Source: Muribaculaceae bacterium (GTDB lineage Bacteria > Bacteroidota > Bacteroidia > Bacteroidales > Muribaculaceae). From it: a DNA stretch of 40,276 nt. Numbering within the stretch: position 1 is the first letter of the stretch; the number at the start of each line of letters is the position of its first letter. Where the stretch lies: positions 1 through 40,276 of the forward strand of contig JAIDXM010000024.1 of assembly GCA_029058745.1 (NCBI GenBank), read 5' to 3'. This document shows, in pieces, positions 26,874-33,799 of this stretch. The position numbers and the translations under genes were made by a program. Under the pieces are notes generated by a model that saw only the letters and a program-made list of their open reading frames with translations, searched no databases and was not told the DNA's origin.

Positions 26874-27470
26874 ACTTCTGAAAAGTTTAAATTATTGTTG
26901 ATTTCATCTGCAAAATTAACGCGCCTTCTTGCCATATGGAGGCAGAGGCGCGTTAACTCTTGAAGTCATGGTTTATTCATGTCCGAGGATTGCGCTAACG
27001 TAGCCTCGATGGCGAAACCATTTGTGTGCCCAGTTGGGCACCATATAGACGTAGCCCGATATATCCTCATGGGGCACGCAGTCGAGCATATTGCCGATGG
27101 CAGATGCCGCTTGGCTGACACTCATCCCGGTCTGTCGCGCTATCTCCTCGCGTAGCATCATGTAGGATACCTCGCGGATGGCTGCGGCGGATGGGTTCAC
27201 CCCAAGTTTTTCCACGAGTTGTGCCTTGGAAGGTAACTTGACCTTTGGTCCCACATGCAGACCGTCGAAACAATACTCGCCGCTGACCTTGCGCATCACG
27301 AAACCGTTTCGATTCCGCGCATTACACTCCTCGGCCCATCGTTGCACTATAGGGTCGGAGATGCCACGCATCACCTCCGGAATAATCGGATTCCTCCGTA
27401 GCTGCCCGTAAGTATATCCCTCGCGGTTGATGCCGCCTGACCCGGAAGGGATGTCTGAGTCTGAAATAGT
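26741..27470. repeat. Direct duplication, copy A (intact cassette)
   Basis: It is nearly identical to 27806-28373. It covers the N-terminal part of DUF6140-like copy 1, the intergenic terminator/promoter, and almost all of the HNH-like gene. Copy B lacks an internal 162 bases that correspond to 27126-27287 here. Confidence 0.9.
26911..26956 (-). terminator. Terminator of HNH-like gene overlapping promoter of DUF6140-like gene
   Basis: TTAACGCGCCT (26916-26926) pairs with AGGCGCGTTAA (26946-26956). On the minus strand the stem runs straight into TTAATTTTG, so the -7 box TAATTTTG (26918-26911) of the next gene starts within the last bases of the hairpin. The same arrangement recurs in the duplicate at 27976-28022. 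Confidence 0.7.
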
Positions 27471-27485
27471 CGGAAATTCAATCAT
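26973..27485 (-). CDS. Unknown protein with HNH/WHH-nuclease-like C-terminal motif
   Basis: This 170-residue protein is not a family I can name. Its C-terminal stretch (residues ~137-163) reads VPHEDISGYVYMVPNWAHK, then a second histidine FRHRGYVS. The pattern H-x-x, hydrophobic-VP, H-x4-H-x-G resembles the WHH/SHH branch of HNH nucleases found in polymorphic toxins (H139, H154, H159 would be the key residues). The N-terminal half (INREGYTYGQLRRNP, WAEECNARNRNGFVMRKV) is unassigned. It begins 4 bases after a small zinc-ribbon gene, so the two are probably co-transcribed. No immunity partner is identified; the small neighbours are candidates. A broken copy lies at 28062-28400. Confidence 0.5.
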   Translation of the reverse strand: MIEFPTISDSDIPSGSGGINREGYTYGQLRRNPIIPEVMRGISDPIVQRWAEECNARNRNGFVMRKVSGEYCFDGLHVGPKVKLPSKAQLVEKLGVNPSAAAIREVSYMMLREEIARQTGMSVSQAASAIGNMLDCVPHEDISGYVYMVPNWAHKWFRHRGYVSAILGHE

Positions 27486-27489
27486 AATA

Positions 27490-27690
27490 TTAAAATCCTG
27501 TTATCATATTAAAAAAACTTCTATAATGCCAGTCTTTCGATCCGCATTTCGGGCAAACCGGAGGACATTGTTTCATTTTTATCCACCTTAGCCAAGGAGT
27601 TGGGCATATTGGGCCATAGCCAATGACATGTACAAATCTATGCCCACAGCTATTACACTCCAATTTAAATTCTTGTCCGTCGATAATCAT
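27490..27690 (-). CDS. Small zinc-ribbon protein
   Basis: The 66-residue protein has two zinc-knuckle pairs, CNSCGHRF near residue 12 and CPKCGSKDWHYRSFF near residue 46, plus two more cysteines (ICP, QCPPV). It reads as a zinc ribbon. It is directly upstream of the HNH-like gene with a 4-base gap, suggesting one transcript. A shorter protein of similar flavour (C-x2-C, tryptophan-rich) is encoded at 32774-32890 upstream of the GTPase genes. Confidence 0.6.
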   Translation of the reverse strand: MIIDGQEFKLECNSCGHRFVHVIGYGPICPTPWLRWIKMKQCPPVCPKCGSKDWHYRSFFNMITGF

Positions 27691-27716
27691 GATATTGTTG
27701 TACTATTTATTAGACA

Positions 27717-27938
27717 TTAAAAAAATATTAGGTTGTTATATTCATGCGCGTACGTGCGATGAAATCCGTTATTAAGAGGATGAATCACGCCACTACGTAC
27801 CAGACCAACCTTTGAAGAGTTTGTGCTGTTGACACTCACTATCGGGAACATCGAGTTGATTTCTACCGACATTCCAGGCTCAATACATTGTCCTGCTCTA
27901 TAGCAGGGATTCTTTACACTGACTCTATAAAATGGCAT
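27717..27938 (-). pseudogene. DUF6140-like protein, copy 2, 3' end replaced
   Basis: Residues 1-44 are almost identical to the copy at 26655-26873 (MPFYRVSVKNPCYRAGQCIE). After SSKV the sequence diverges abruptly at the duplication border (27806), so the usual KYGVDL end is missing and replaced by an unrelated tail. The frame is still open (73 codons), so it may make a chimeric peptide, but it looks like a truncated relic of the duplication. Confidence 0.7.
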
Positions 27939-28373
27939 ACTTCTGAAGAGTTTAAATGATTGTTGATTTCAATTGCAAAATTAACGCGTCTTCTTGCCAT
28001 ATGGAGGCAAGAGGCGCGTTAACTCTTGAAGTCATGGTTTATTCATGCCCGAGGATTGCGCTCACGTAGCCTCGATGGCGAAACCATTTGTGTGCCCAGT
28101 TGGGCGCCATATAGACGTAGCCCGATATTCCTCATGGGGCACGCAGTCGAGCATATTGCCGATGGCAGATGCCGCTTGGCTGACACTCATCTTGCGCATC
28201 ACGAAACCGTTTCGATTCCGCGCATTACACTCCTCGGCCCATCGTTGCACTACAGGATCGGAGATGCCACGCATCACCTCCGGAATAATCGGCCGCCTGC
28301 GCAACTGCCCGTAAGTATATCCCTCGCGGTTGATGCCGCCCGACCCGGAAGGAATGTCTGAGTCTGAAATAGT
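27806..28373. repeat. Direct duplication, copy B (degraded cassette)
   Basis: It aligns to 26741-27470 with a clean 162-base deletion, a 1-base deletion near 28127, a compensating 1-base insertion in the hairpin loop, and scattered substitutions. Confidence 0.9.
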
Positions 28374-28400
28374 TAAATCTGAATCTTGAAAAAGTGTGTC
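28062..28400 (-). pseudogene. Broken copy of the HNH-like gene
   Basis: The frame matches the N-terminal half of the 170-residue protein (ISDSDIPSGSGGINREGYTY through NGFVMRK). It then skips 54 codons (residues 67-120 of the intact copy, an in-frame loss) and resumes at MSVSQAASAIGNMLDCVPHE. There a 1-base deletion shifts the frame, so the histidine-rich C-terminal motif is lost and an unrelated tail ends at 28062. Upstream of 28373 the reading frame enters unrelated sequence; a possible start is the ATG at about 28424. Function is presumably lost. Confidence 0.8.
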
Positions 28401-28428
28401 AGATATAAAGTCCCAAATACTCATACTA

Positions 28429-28658
28429 TTAAAAAGGCCAAAACCTTTTTTGGGGGGGCAAATATTCTTTTTCAATCGAAGCTGCTTCGTCAGCTGAAAT
28501 GCCAAATTTATCTCTAAGTCTATTTAATTCAATACGAATTGTATCTGATATTTTACCATTTGGGGGAATCAATCCCTAATTATTTCAACTTCTGTCGCCC
28601 CAAGAGCCTGCAAAAGCAAAATAAGTTCATCCATCTTATCGCGAAATAACGCTTTCAT
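28429..28658 (-). pseudogene. Frameshifted small coiled-coil-like gene
   Basis: ATG at 28658 opens MKALFRDKMDELILLLQALG, which reads ATEVEIIRD and then hits TGA. With a one-base shift at that point the next frame reads LIPPNGKISDTIRIELNRL, then RDKFGISADEAASIEKEYL, to a stop at 28429-28431. The two halves join sensibly into a ~77-residue protein, so this looks like a single-base frameshift. The parent family is not recognised. A G7 tract (28452-28458) lies near the 3' end. The start codon sits inside the inverted repeat 28651-28697. Confidence 0.6.
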
Positions 28659-28697
28659 ATCAATTAGTTGTATTTCGCCTATAATTGATATGAAAGC
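28651..28697 (-). terminator. 16-bp perfect inverted repeat after the LeoA-like gene
   Basis: GCTTTCATATCAATTA (28651-28666) and its complement at 28682-28697 flank a 15-base loop. It lies 64 bases past the GTPase stop at 28761 and may terminate that operon. It also encloses the start codon of the following pseudogene, so a translational role is an alternative. Confidence 0.5.
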
Positions 28698-28760
28698 ATT
28701 ATTATTTACGTTTACACCACTAATTTAGGGTATGGCAGTATAACGTTCCAGGAGGTAAAT

Positions 28761-30392
28761 TTAATAGAACACCTTGTCGTTCATATTTCCACTCACCCAT
28801 TGAGAAATTTCTTGGGTGAACGTTCTGATTAAATCAGAAACTTTCTTGAAGTTTTCAAGGTTTTCTTGGGTATCCGAAATCGCTTTCTCTACCACCTTTA
28901 ATCCTGGTGCAAAATTTTCAAAATACTTCACTTCAGGATTAAGATATTGGTCTGCATCTTTGAAAGCATCTTTACAACATTTTACAAGTTCCTGTTTAGC
29001 ATTCTCGAATTTTCTGCGTTCGGAATGTTTTTTCCACCACATGAACACATCTATGGCAATTGAAATAACCACAAGTGCCAGTGATAATTTACCGGCCAAG
29101 TTAACGGCACCCCAGGGTTTAAATTTAAACCCTGATGCAAATATGTCTCTTGCTCTTTTTACAGCATCAGCTCCAATTTTTGTATTCCTTAGAACTTTGG
29201 TCATTGATGAAATAAGACCCTTGGTCAATTCTCCCATTCTGTCCAATGTAACATCAATATGAGACTGTTGGAATGCCGCATTATTACTTTCCGCATACTT
29301 ACTGAAAATGGTCTGAATAGTCATCGATAGTCTTTCTCCCTTTTCCCCATAGTATTGGGTCACAACACTACCCAAACTTTGCATAGAGGCATTCTCTACT
29401 GAGATGCAAATTTCGTTTTCAGTACTACGAAGTTCCTGAATCAAACCATTTCTATTGGCAATAACTACTCCGCGCAATCTGCTCCATTTAGAACCCAATT
29501 CCTCTTCAAGACTCTTCAATTCTTGAATCTTACTATCGATATCTACAGAATGGTTACGAAACTCAACTAATGTCTGATTTGCAAGATCACTTAATACGCT
29601 CTGTTCAACTCCTTTTTTTATGGTATTTTTGTCTACCGAGTCTACCATCTCTTTGACAACAGCCCGCAAAACATTAACTCGGGATTTTTTCAAGTAGGAA
29701 TCCATCCGAGTAAAATGATCTGCCAACCCCCTACCGGCAGGGTCAGCGGCCATGCATACGACCTTAAGGGATTTTCTCTCTTCGGGAGAAAGATGAATTA
29801 TATCATTCAATTTTGAAATAAATGTTTCCTTCTTAATCTTTTCTCCATTAGAGAAATCTTCATCATCAAGCAGACTATATCCCGCATTATCCATTTTGTT
29901 TATAACAAAAATGGTATTGGGGAGTTTACCAAGATCTCTCAATACAAACTTAAGAATATCCTTATGACTATCTTTGAGGGGATTAACTGCTTCAGTTACA
30001 TAAATAACCATGTGAGCCTGAGAAATATAGTCTCTAGTCACATCAGAATATCTTACCTGTTTCCCTTTTACTTCTTTCTCTTTGGTTCCAAAAAGTCCGG
30101 GGGTATCAACAATTTCAAAATCATAACCAAGAGCAGGAAGATGATAGAAGGCCAACTCATCAGAAGACTCCTCTATCGCAATCTTCATATTCGATTCCAA
30201 CTGACCGGTCATAGCAGCAATCGCGGTAGTTTTTCCATCGCTGAATGCTCCCATCAGTACAATTTTTATCGTCTTACTCTTCTGATGACCAATAGAATCA
30301 TCAACTTTTTGCAGCAGGTTAGAGACATCCAGACCATGGCTTTGGGCATCTAACAAAATTTTCTTTAATTTTTGAATCCTATTATCTTCCAT
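28761..30392 (-). CDS. LeoA-like dynamin-family GTPase (Eleos-type)
   Basis: This 543-residue GTPase has G1 GAFSDGKTT at residues 48-56, G3 DTPG at 96-99 in EIVDTPGLFG, and G4 NKMD at 165-168. A long helical region follows (about 240-420), with a single hydrophobic segment at about 430-453 (SLALVVISIAIDVFMWW) and a helical C-terminal tail. This matches bacterial dynamin-like LeoA. In the Eleos antiphage system a LeoA-type and a LeoBC-type GTPase are encoded together, and here the second GTPase gene ends 11 bases inside this one, indicating translational coupling. It is predicted to act at membranes during phage infection. Base composition is more AT-rich than in neighbouring core genes, suggesting acquisition. 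Confidence 0.75.
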   Translation of the reverse strand: MEDNRIQKLKKILLDAQSHGLDVSNLLQKVDDSIGHQKSKTIKIVLMGAFSDGKTTAIAAMTGQLESNMKIAIEESSDELAFYHLPALGYDFEIVDTPGLFGTKEKEVKGKQVRYSDVTRDYISQAHMVIYVTEAVNPLKDSHKDILKFVLRDLGKLPNTIFVINKMDNAGYSLLDDEDFSNGEKIKKETFISKLNDIIHLSPEERKSLKVVCMAADPAGRGLADHFTRMDSYLKKSRVNVLRAVVKEMVDSVDKNTIKKGVEQSVLSDLANQTLVEFRNHSVDIDSKIQELKSLEEELGSKWSRLRGVVIANRNGLIQELRSTENEICISVENASMQSLGSVVTQYYGEKGERLSMTIQTIFSKYAESNNAAFQQSHIDVTLDRMGELTKGLISSMTKVLRNTKIGADAVKRARDIFASGFKFKPWGAVNLAGKLSLALVVISIAIDVFMWWKKHSERRKFENAKQELVKCCKDAFKDADQYLNPEVKYFENFAPGLKVVEKAISDTQENLENFKKVSDLIRTFTQEISQWVSGNMNDKVFY

Positions 30393-32547
30393 ATGACTGG
30401 ATTAGCGTTAACGTACTTTTTAACTTTGACTCTGCCTGTGTACTGGCATTAAAGAAATTATCCACTTCTCTAATACGTGTTGAGGCTGTTGAATTGATTT
30501 TTTTGATTTCATCTTCCGCATTTCTGCTAAAAGACCTACTTATATCTTCAATCTCTTTATTAAGCCTATTCTGAAAATCTCTCAGCGATTTTCTTGCCTC
30601 CGTTCTAGCTCTTTCAGTCTGAGCACTTGAACTACTAGCAATACTAGAACCACCCCCAACTAGACCACCAATAATACCCCCAATTAGAGTTCCTATACCT
30701 GGCACTATACTTCCTATAGCTGCACCTGTCGCTGCACCACCAACGATTCCGCCACCAGTTCTTGCTACATCACCGAACGATATATCATCTGCCTCTCTTA
30801 TAGCAGCAATATCAATCCCTAAATTTCTAACATCCATCTGAATCGATAATTGGCTAATCATACCCGGAATAGCCGTAAGCCGACTACTACGTTCTTTTAC
30901 GCGAGCAGCCAATGAATTAGAATAGTATTCCGTTTTACTCTTGATTTTTGCAGATATATTATCCTTCAGCTTCACAAACCTATTGCTTATTGCTGAGAAA
31001 TCAGAGCGATTAATCAATGAATACATGGATTCGCTAAATTCATTAATTAAACCTCTGGTAGTGCGCTCGAGATCAAGTTTAAAGAGCCGTGCTGTTGTAT
31101 CAGCGTCATCCCTATTTTCACGAATGAAGCGCTCCACTTGTTTACGGTAAGAGTCAAATTCACGCTTTTTCGCTTCAACCTCCGCTATATACTCATTCAG
31201 AGCTCTCTTGGAGAACATTTCCATCTTTAAGAAGTTGGCTTTTGCTATTTCCTTTTTATAGTTATTCGCTCGAGAGGTAATAGCAGAAAGTACCTCATCT
31301 ATATTGCTGATTTGTCGAATCTTATTTCTGGCTTGGCCTTGACTTGAAAAATCATCACCGAACATCTCAAGAAGCATGGATTGCTTCTTTCTTAAGTCAT
31401 TTCGAGAAGGAGAGAAATCACCATAAGCACACATCGCTAAAAAACCCATAACTGGAATAGCCTGAGAAAATTTATTTCCTACTAGGCTTCGAAAATCTTT
31501 TTCCAGTGCCCTTAATACAGTGTTGGTTGAACTGGTGAGTAAGGTTCGTCTGTTTTCAGGATATTCGTATTGATCCACATTTCCACGGACATTCTGAAGG
31601 ACAACTATCTGCACACCCTCTCCCATGTATTCCTTTACCTTTACTGCAGTCCCTCGGTCAATATTCTTATTATGACCATTGACATAAAAGATAAGGTGAG
31701 CCTTACGCAGTGCCTCACCAATTTTCCCTCTAAAAAGATTCTCTTTTCCTTCAATTCCGGGCACATCGATTAACACAAATTTTTGGCCATTAACACTCAT
31801 CTCATATTCATGGTAGGTTTGAGTAAAGTCCTGACGACCATCTCCCACAATATCACCATCGCAGCTTCCCAATCTCTTACGCTTAGCTTCTCGGGAAGAT
31901 TCATTGAGAAGAATACGTAAGCTTTCTATGATTGTACTCTTGCCTGCATTAGTCTCACCAAAGAACCCGATATTTAACTTATCCCATTTATTGGACAACA
32001 TAGCTTCATCTTTCTCACTTTTGATATCATTCAAATGTAAGGTCAACTTATCAACCAGCACTCTACGCTGTTGTACTAATTTAGGATTAGCTATATTTAA
32101 ACTATTAAAACCGGTAATTATAGAATTTAATGTTTCTAGAATCTTATCATATCCATAACTAACTTTCTCTTTATCTTCCTTAATTTCATTCCAAGACTTA
32201 ATATTAGAATGAGTAGAACAAGAAGATCCGAAACTATTAGTAGATTTACTTTGATGTGAATAAGAATTATTCACAGAGCTACCAGTACTCCACGGTTGGG
32301 TATATTTTGAAGAAGTCCACTTACTATCACTCAATTTAGACTGATTCATATCATAAATCAGTTTAAAATATTGCGTCATCCCTTTCCAACCTCCATTATC
32401 GTAAGGATCCGGAATAACAATGTTGAGATTTAGTTTATTTAGAATTGGACGAACAGCAGACATATACACTGACGGACTCCAATCTATAGATGGACTAATG
32501 GAAGATGATAACCACTTAACGAACTCATCTCTATCCTTAAACTTCAT
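30382..32547 (-). CDS. LeoBC-like GTPase with glycine-zipper segment (Eleos-type)
   Basis: The ~721-residue protein starts with a ~115-residue polar and serine-rich region. A GTPase domain follows: G1 GETNAGKST near residue 198, G3 DVPGIEG near 261. A standard G4 NKxD is not obvious (VLQNVRGN stands at its place). Coiled coil covers about 430-570. A glycine zipper follows (GGGIVGGAATGAAIG, GTLIGGIIGGLVGGG, about 598-633) that could insert in membranes, then a helical tail. I start at ATG 32547; a TTG three codons earlier (32556) is also in frame. It pairs with the LeoA-like gene by an 11-base overlap. Length, order and the two-GTPase arrangement fit Eleos. Confidence 0.7.
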   Translation of the reverse strand: MKFKDRDEFVKWLSSSISPSIDWSPSVYMSAVRPILNKLNLNIVIPDPYDNGGWKGMTQYFKLIYDMNQSKLSDSKWTSSKYTQPWSTGSSVNNSYSHQSKSTNSFGSSCSTHSNIKSWNEIKEDKEKVSYGYDKILETLNSIITGFNSLNIANPKLVQQRRVLVDKLTLHLNDIKSEKDEAMLSNKWDKLNIGFFGETNAGKSTIIESLRILLNESSREAKRKRLGSCDGDIVGDGRQDFTQTYHEYEMSVNGQKFVLIDVPGIEGKENLFRGKIGEALRKAHLIFYVNGHNKNIDRGTAVKVKEYMGEGVQIVVLQNVRGNVDQYEYPENRRTLLTSSTNTVLRALEKDFRSLVGNKFSQAIPVMGFLAMCAYGDFSPSRNDLRKKQSMLLEMFGDDFSSQGQARNKIRQISNIDEVLSAITSRANNYKKEIAKANFLKMEMFSKRALNEYIAEVEAKKREFDSYRKQVERFIRENRDDADTTARLFKLDLERTTRGLINEFSESMYSLINRSDFSAISNRFVKLKDNISAKIKSKTEYYSNSLAARVKERSSRLTAIPGMISQLSIQMDVRNLGIDIAAIREADDISFGDVARTGGGIVGGAATGAAIGSIVPGIGTLIGGIIGGLVGGGSSIASSSSAQTERARTEARKSLRDFQNRLNKEIEDISRSFSRNAEDEIKKINSTASTRIREVDNFFNASTQAESKLKSTLTLIQSYGR

Positions 32548-32584
32548 AATCGTCAAGATAATAATTAAGAGAATCTATACTAAA

Positions 32585-32701
32585 TTACTTGTTTTTTTTG
32601 CTGCCTGTACCCAGTTTTTCGTCCAATTTCTCACCGAGCATGCGGCCAATCTCTCCGAAAAAGTCATCAAAGAGATTATTAGTTTTCTTTTCTTTACTCA
32701 T
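32585..32701 (-). CDS. 38-residue small protein upstream of the GTPase pair
   Basis: ATG at 32701, stop at 32585-32587. It begins MSKEKKTNNLFDDFFGEIGR and ends LGTGSKKNK. It is charged at both ends with an amphipathic middle (FDDFFGEIGRMLGEKLDEKL). It ends 37 bases before the ATG of the LeoBC-like gene on the same strand, so it is probably in the operon. It is too short for usual ORF calling and no homologue is recognised. It might be a regulator or a membrane-binding accessory of the GTPases. Confidence 0.55.
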   Translation of the reverse strand: MSKEKKTNNLFDDFFGEIGRMLGEKLDEKLGTGSKKNK

Positions 32702-32773
32702 GTTTTTTGTTAAATATTGATAGTTAATGAAATTAATGTGGTTAGTATTCGTATGAACCAATAATTATACCTC

Positions 32774-32890
32774 TTATTCGGTACAACAATCACTCCAGAA
32801 TCTGTACCATGGATTTTTGGGACACTTACGCATGCGAAGAGCATTCGGATTAATGCTCCAGTATCCACAATATTTACATTTATGTATCAT
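32774..32890 (-). CDS. 38-residue cysteine- and tryptophan-rich small protein
   Basis: ATG at 32890, stop at 32774-32776. The product begins MIHKCKYCGYWSINPNALRM and has a second cysteine set, KCPKNPWYRF and SDCC. A CxxC plus later CC suggests one zinc site, like a minimal zinc ribbon. It lies 72 bases upstream of the other 38-residue ORF on the same strand. It resembles in style, not by clear alignment, the zinc-ribbon protein at 27490-27690 beside the HNH-like gene. Confidence 0.5.
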   Translation of the reverse strand: MIHKCKYCGYWSINPNALRMRKCPKNPWYRFWSDCCTE

Positions 32891-32944
32891 GTGTTTAGGT
32901 TGTTTATGTCCGGCGGCTCTCACGGGCGTTTATATTTTATAGAT

Positions 32945-33125
32945 ATACGAAGAGCGCGAACCGTGAATGTTGCTCTGTAGTGAAGGTCGTAGGAAAAACC
33001 GTGGATGCAGATACAACATTTACAGCCCGCGCCGTATGCGCAGACCGTCGTGCCTATCTCTTGCATCCGATGAAAATTTCCTACGTTTTCACTACGCAAG
33101 ACAAGCATAACGCTCTCTTTTATTT
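32945..33125. repeat. Large fold-back (inverted repeat) element upstream of the GTPase operon
   Basis: Two ~50-base arms are imperfect complements. TAGTGAA (32978-32984) pairs with 33088-33094, CGTAGGAAA (32988-32996) with 33077-33085, and GGATGCA (33003-33009) with 33062-33068. An inner GCGC...GCGC lies at 33029-33041, and the outer parts also share AGAGCG-like ends. Both strands show spurious 60-residue ORFs because of the symmetry. It may be a mobile MITE-like element or a structured leader RNA, since a -7 box at 33159-33166 would transcribe it leftward. Confidence 0.7.
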
Positions 33126-33158
33126 CAATCTCTGTGTGGTCACTTTAGACTACACATG

Positions 33159-33166
33159 CAAAGTTA
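33159..33166 (-). promoter_or_regulatory. -7 promoter box facing the GTPase operon
   Basis: TAACTTTG followed by CATG on the minus strand matches TAnnTTTG. The transcript would cross the fold-back element before reaching the 38-residue ORFs and the two GTPases. No -33 element at standard distance is seen. Confidence 0.45.
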
Positions 33167-33325
33167 ATCATAATTTTTAATAATCATAATCCCTTTGCCT
33201 CTTTTTCAGAGAAGAAATAAGCTGCAATTATGTCGCGATGCATCCACGGAGTCTCTTTCACTGTCATTAGGGAATTGTGTGCCTTCCCGGTGGATTTTCC
33301 TTACGCCTGTGGGTCATACGGGAGT

Positions 33326-33625
33326 CTATTTGAAGATATTGTAGGCTGCGACGCCGAGTAAGGCGACGATGGTCACGAGGATACCTCCAAGGATAATTGT
33401 AATCCATTTAACAAACTTGATGATTCCAGCCAGCGTCTGGTTGGTCTGGGCCAGATTTGCCTGTATGAGGTTGAGTCCTCCGCCAACGATAGCGAGTGCG
33501 TCATCGAACCATCCTACCACAGGAATTACATCGGGAATGATATCTATCGGCGATAGAGCGTAAAGTCCGCATAGTATAGCCCATACCCATGCGCCTTTGG
33601 TGCTCGTAACTTCTGTTCCTTCCAT
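33326..33625 (-). CDS. DUF1232 (YkvA-type) membrane protein
   Basis: This 99-residue protein has the DUF1232 signature LYALSPIDIIPDVIPVVGWF followed by DDALAIVGGGLNL, and a second hydrophobic segment near the C-terminus (WITIILGGILVTIVALLGVA). DUF1232 proteins are small inner-membrane proteins of unknown function. A -7 box TAATTTTG lies at 33658-33665 on the minus strand, 33 bases upstream of the start. Confidence 0.85.
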   Translation of the reverse strand: MEGTEVTSTKGAWVWAILCGLYALSPIDIIPDVIPVVGWFDDALAIVGGGLNLIQANLAQTNQTLAGIIKFVKWITIILGGILVTIVALLGVAAYNIFK

Positions 33626-33657
33626 GATGATAAATGTTTAGAGTTTTGAAATATGTG

Positions 33658-33665
33658 CAAAATTA
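33658..33665 (-). promoter_or_regulatory. -7 promoter box of the DUF1232 gene
   Basis: TAATTTTG on the minus strand, followed by CAC. It and the plus-strand box at 33732-33739 form a divergent promoter region. Confidence 0.5.
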
Positions 33666-33731
33666 GTCAGCGTAGTTGCCAGATGACGGCAATTATTCGA
33701 CAACTTGCCGCGAAATGACAAAATCTTTTGT

Positions 33732-33739
33732 TACCTTTG
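33732..33739 (+). promoter_or_regulatory. -7 promoter box of the plus-strand island genes
   Basis: TACCTTTG matches TAnnTTTG and lies 61 bases before the ATG at 33800. No clear -33 element is seen at the normal distance. Confidence 0.5.
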
Positions 33740-33799
33740 TGATGGTTATGGTATTTCTCGACAGTCCCGGGACGCGCTATAATCTGAACTGATTACAAT

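Noticed and set aside
28452..28458. G7 tract as a phase-variation switch
   Set aside because: It lies near the end of an already frameshifted gene, so slippage would change only a few terminal residues.
32920..33180. 62- and 66-residue ORFs on opposite strands
   Set aside because: They arise from the symmetry of the fold-back element and are unlikely to be translated genes.
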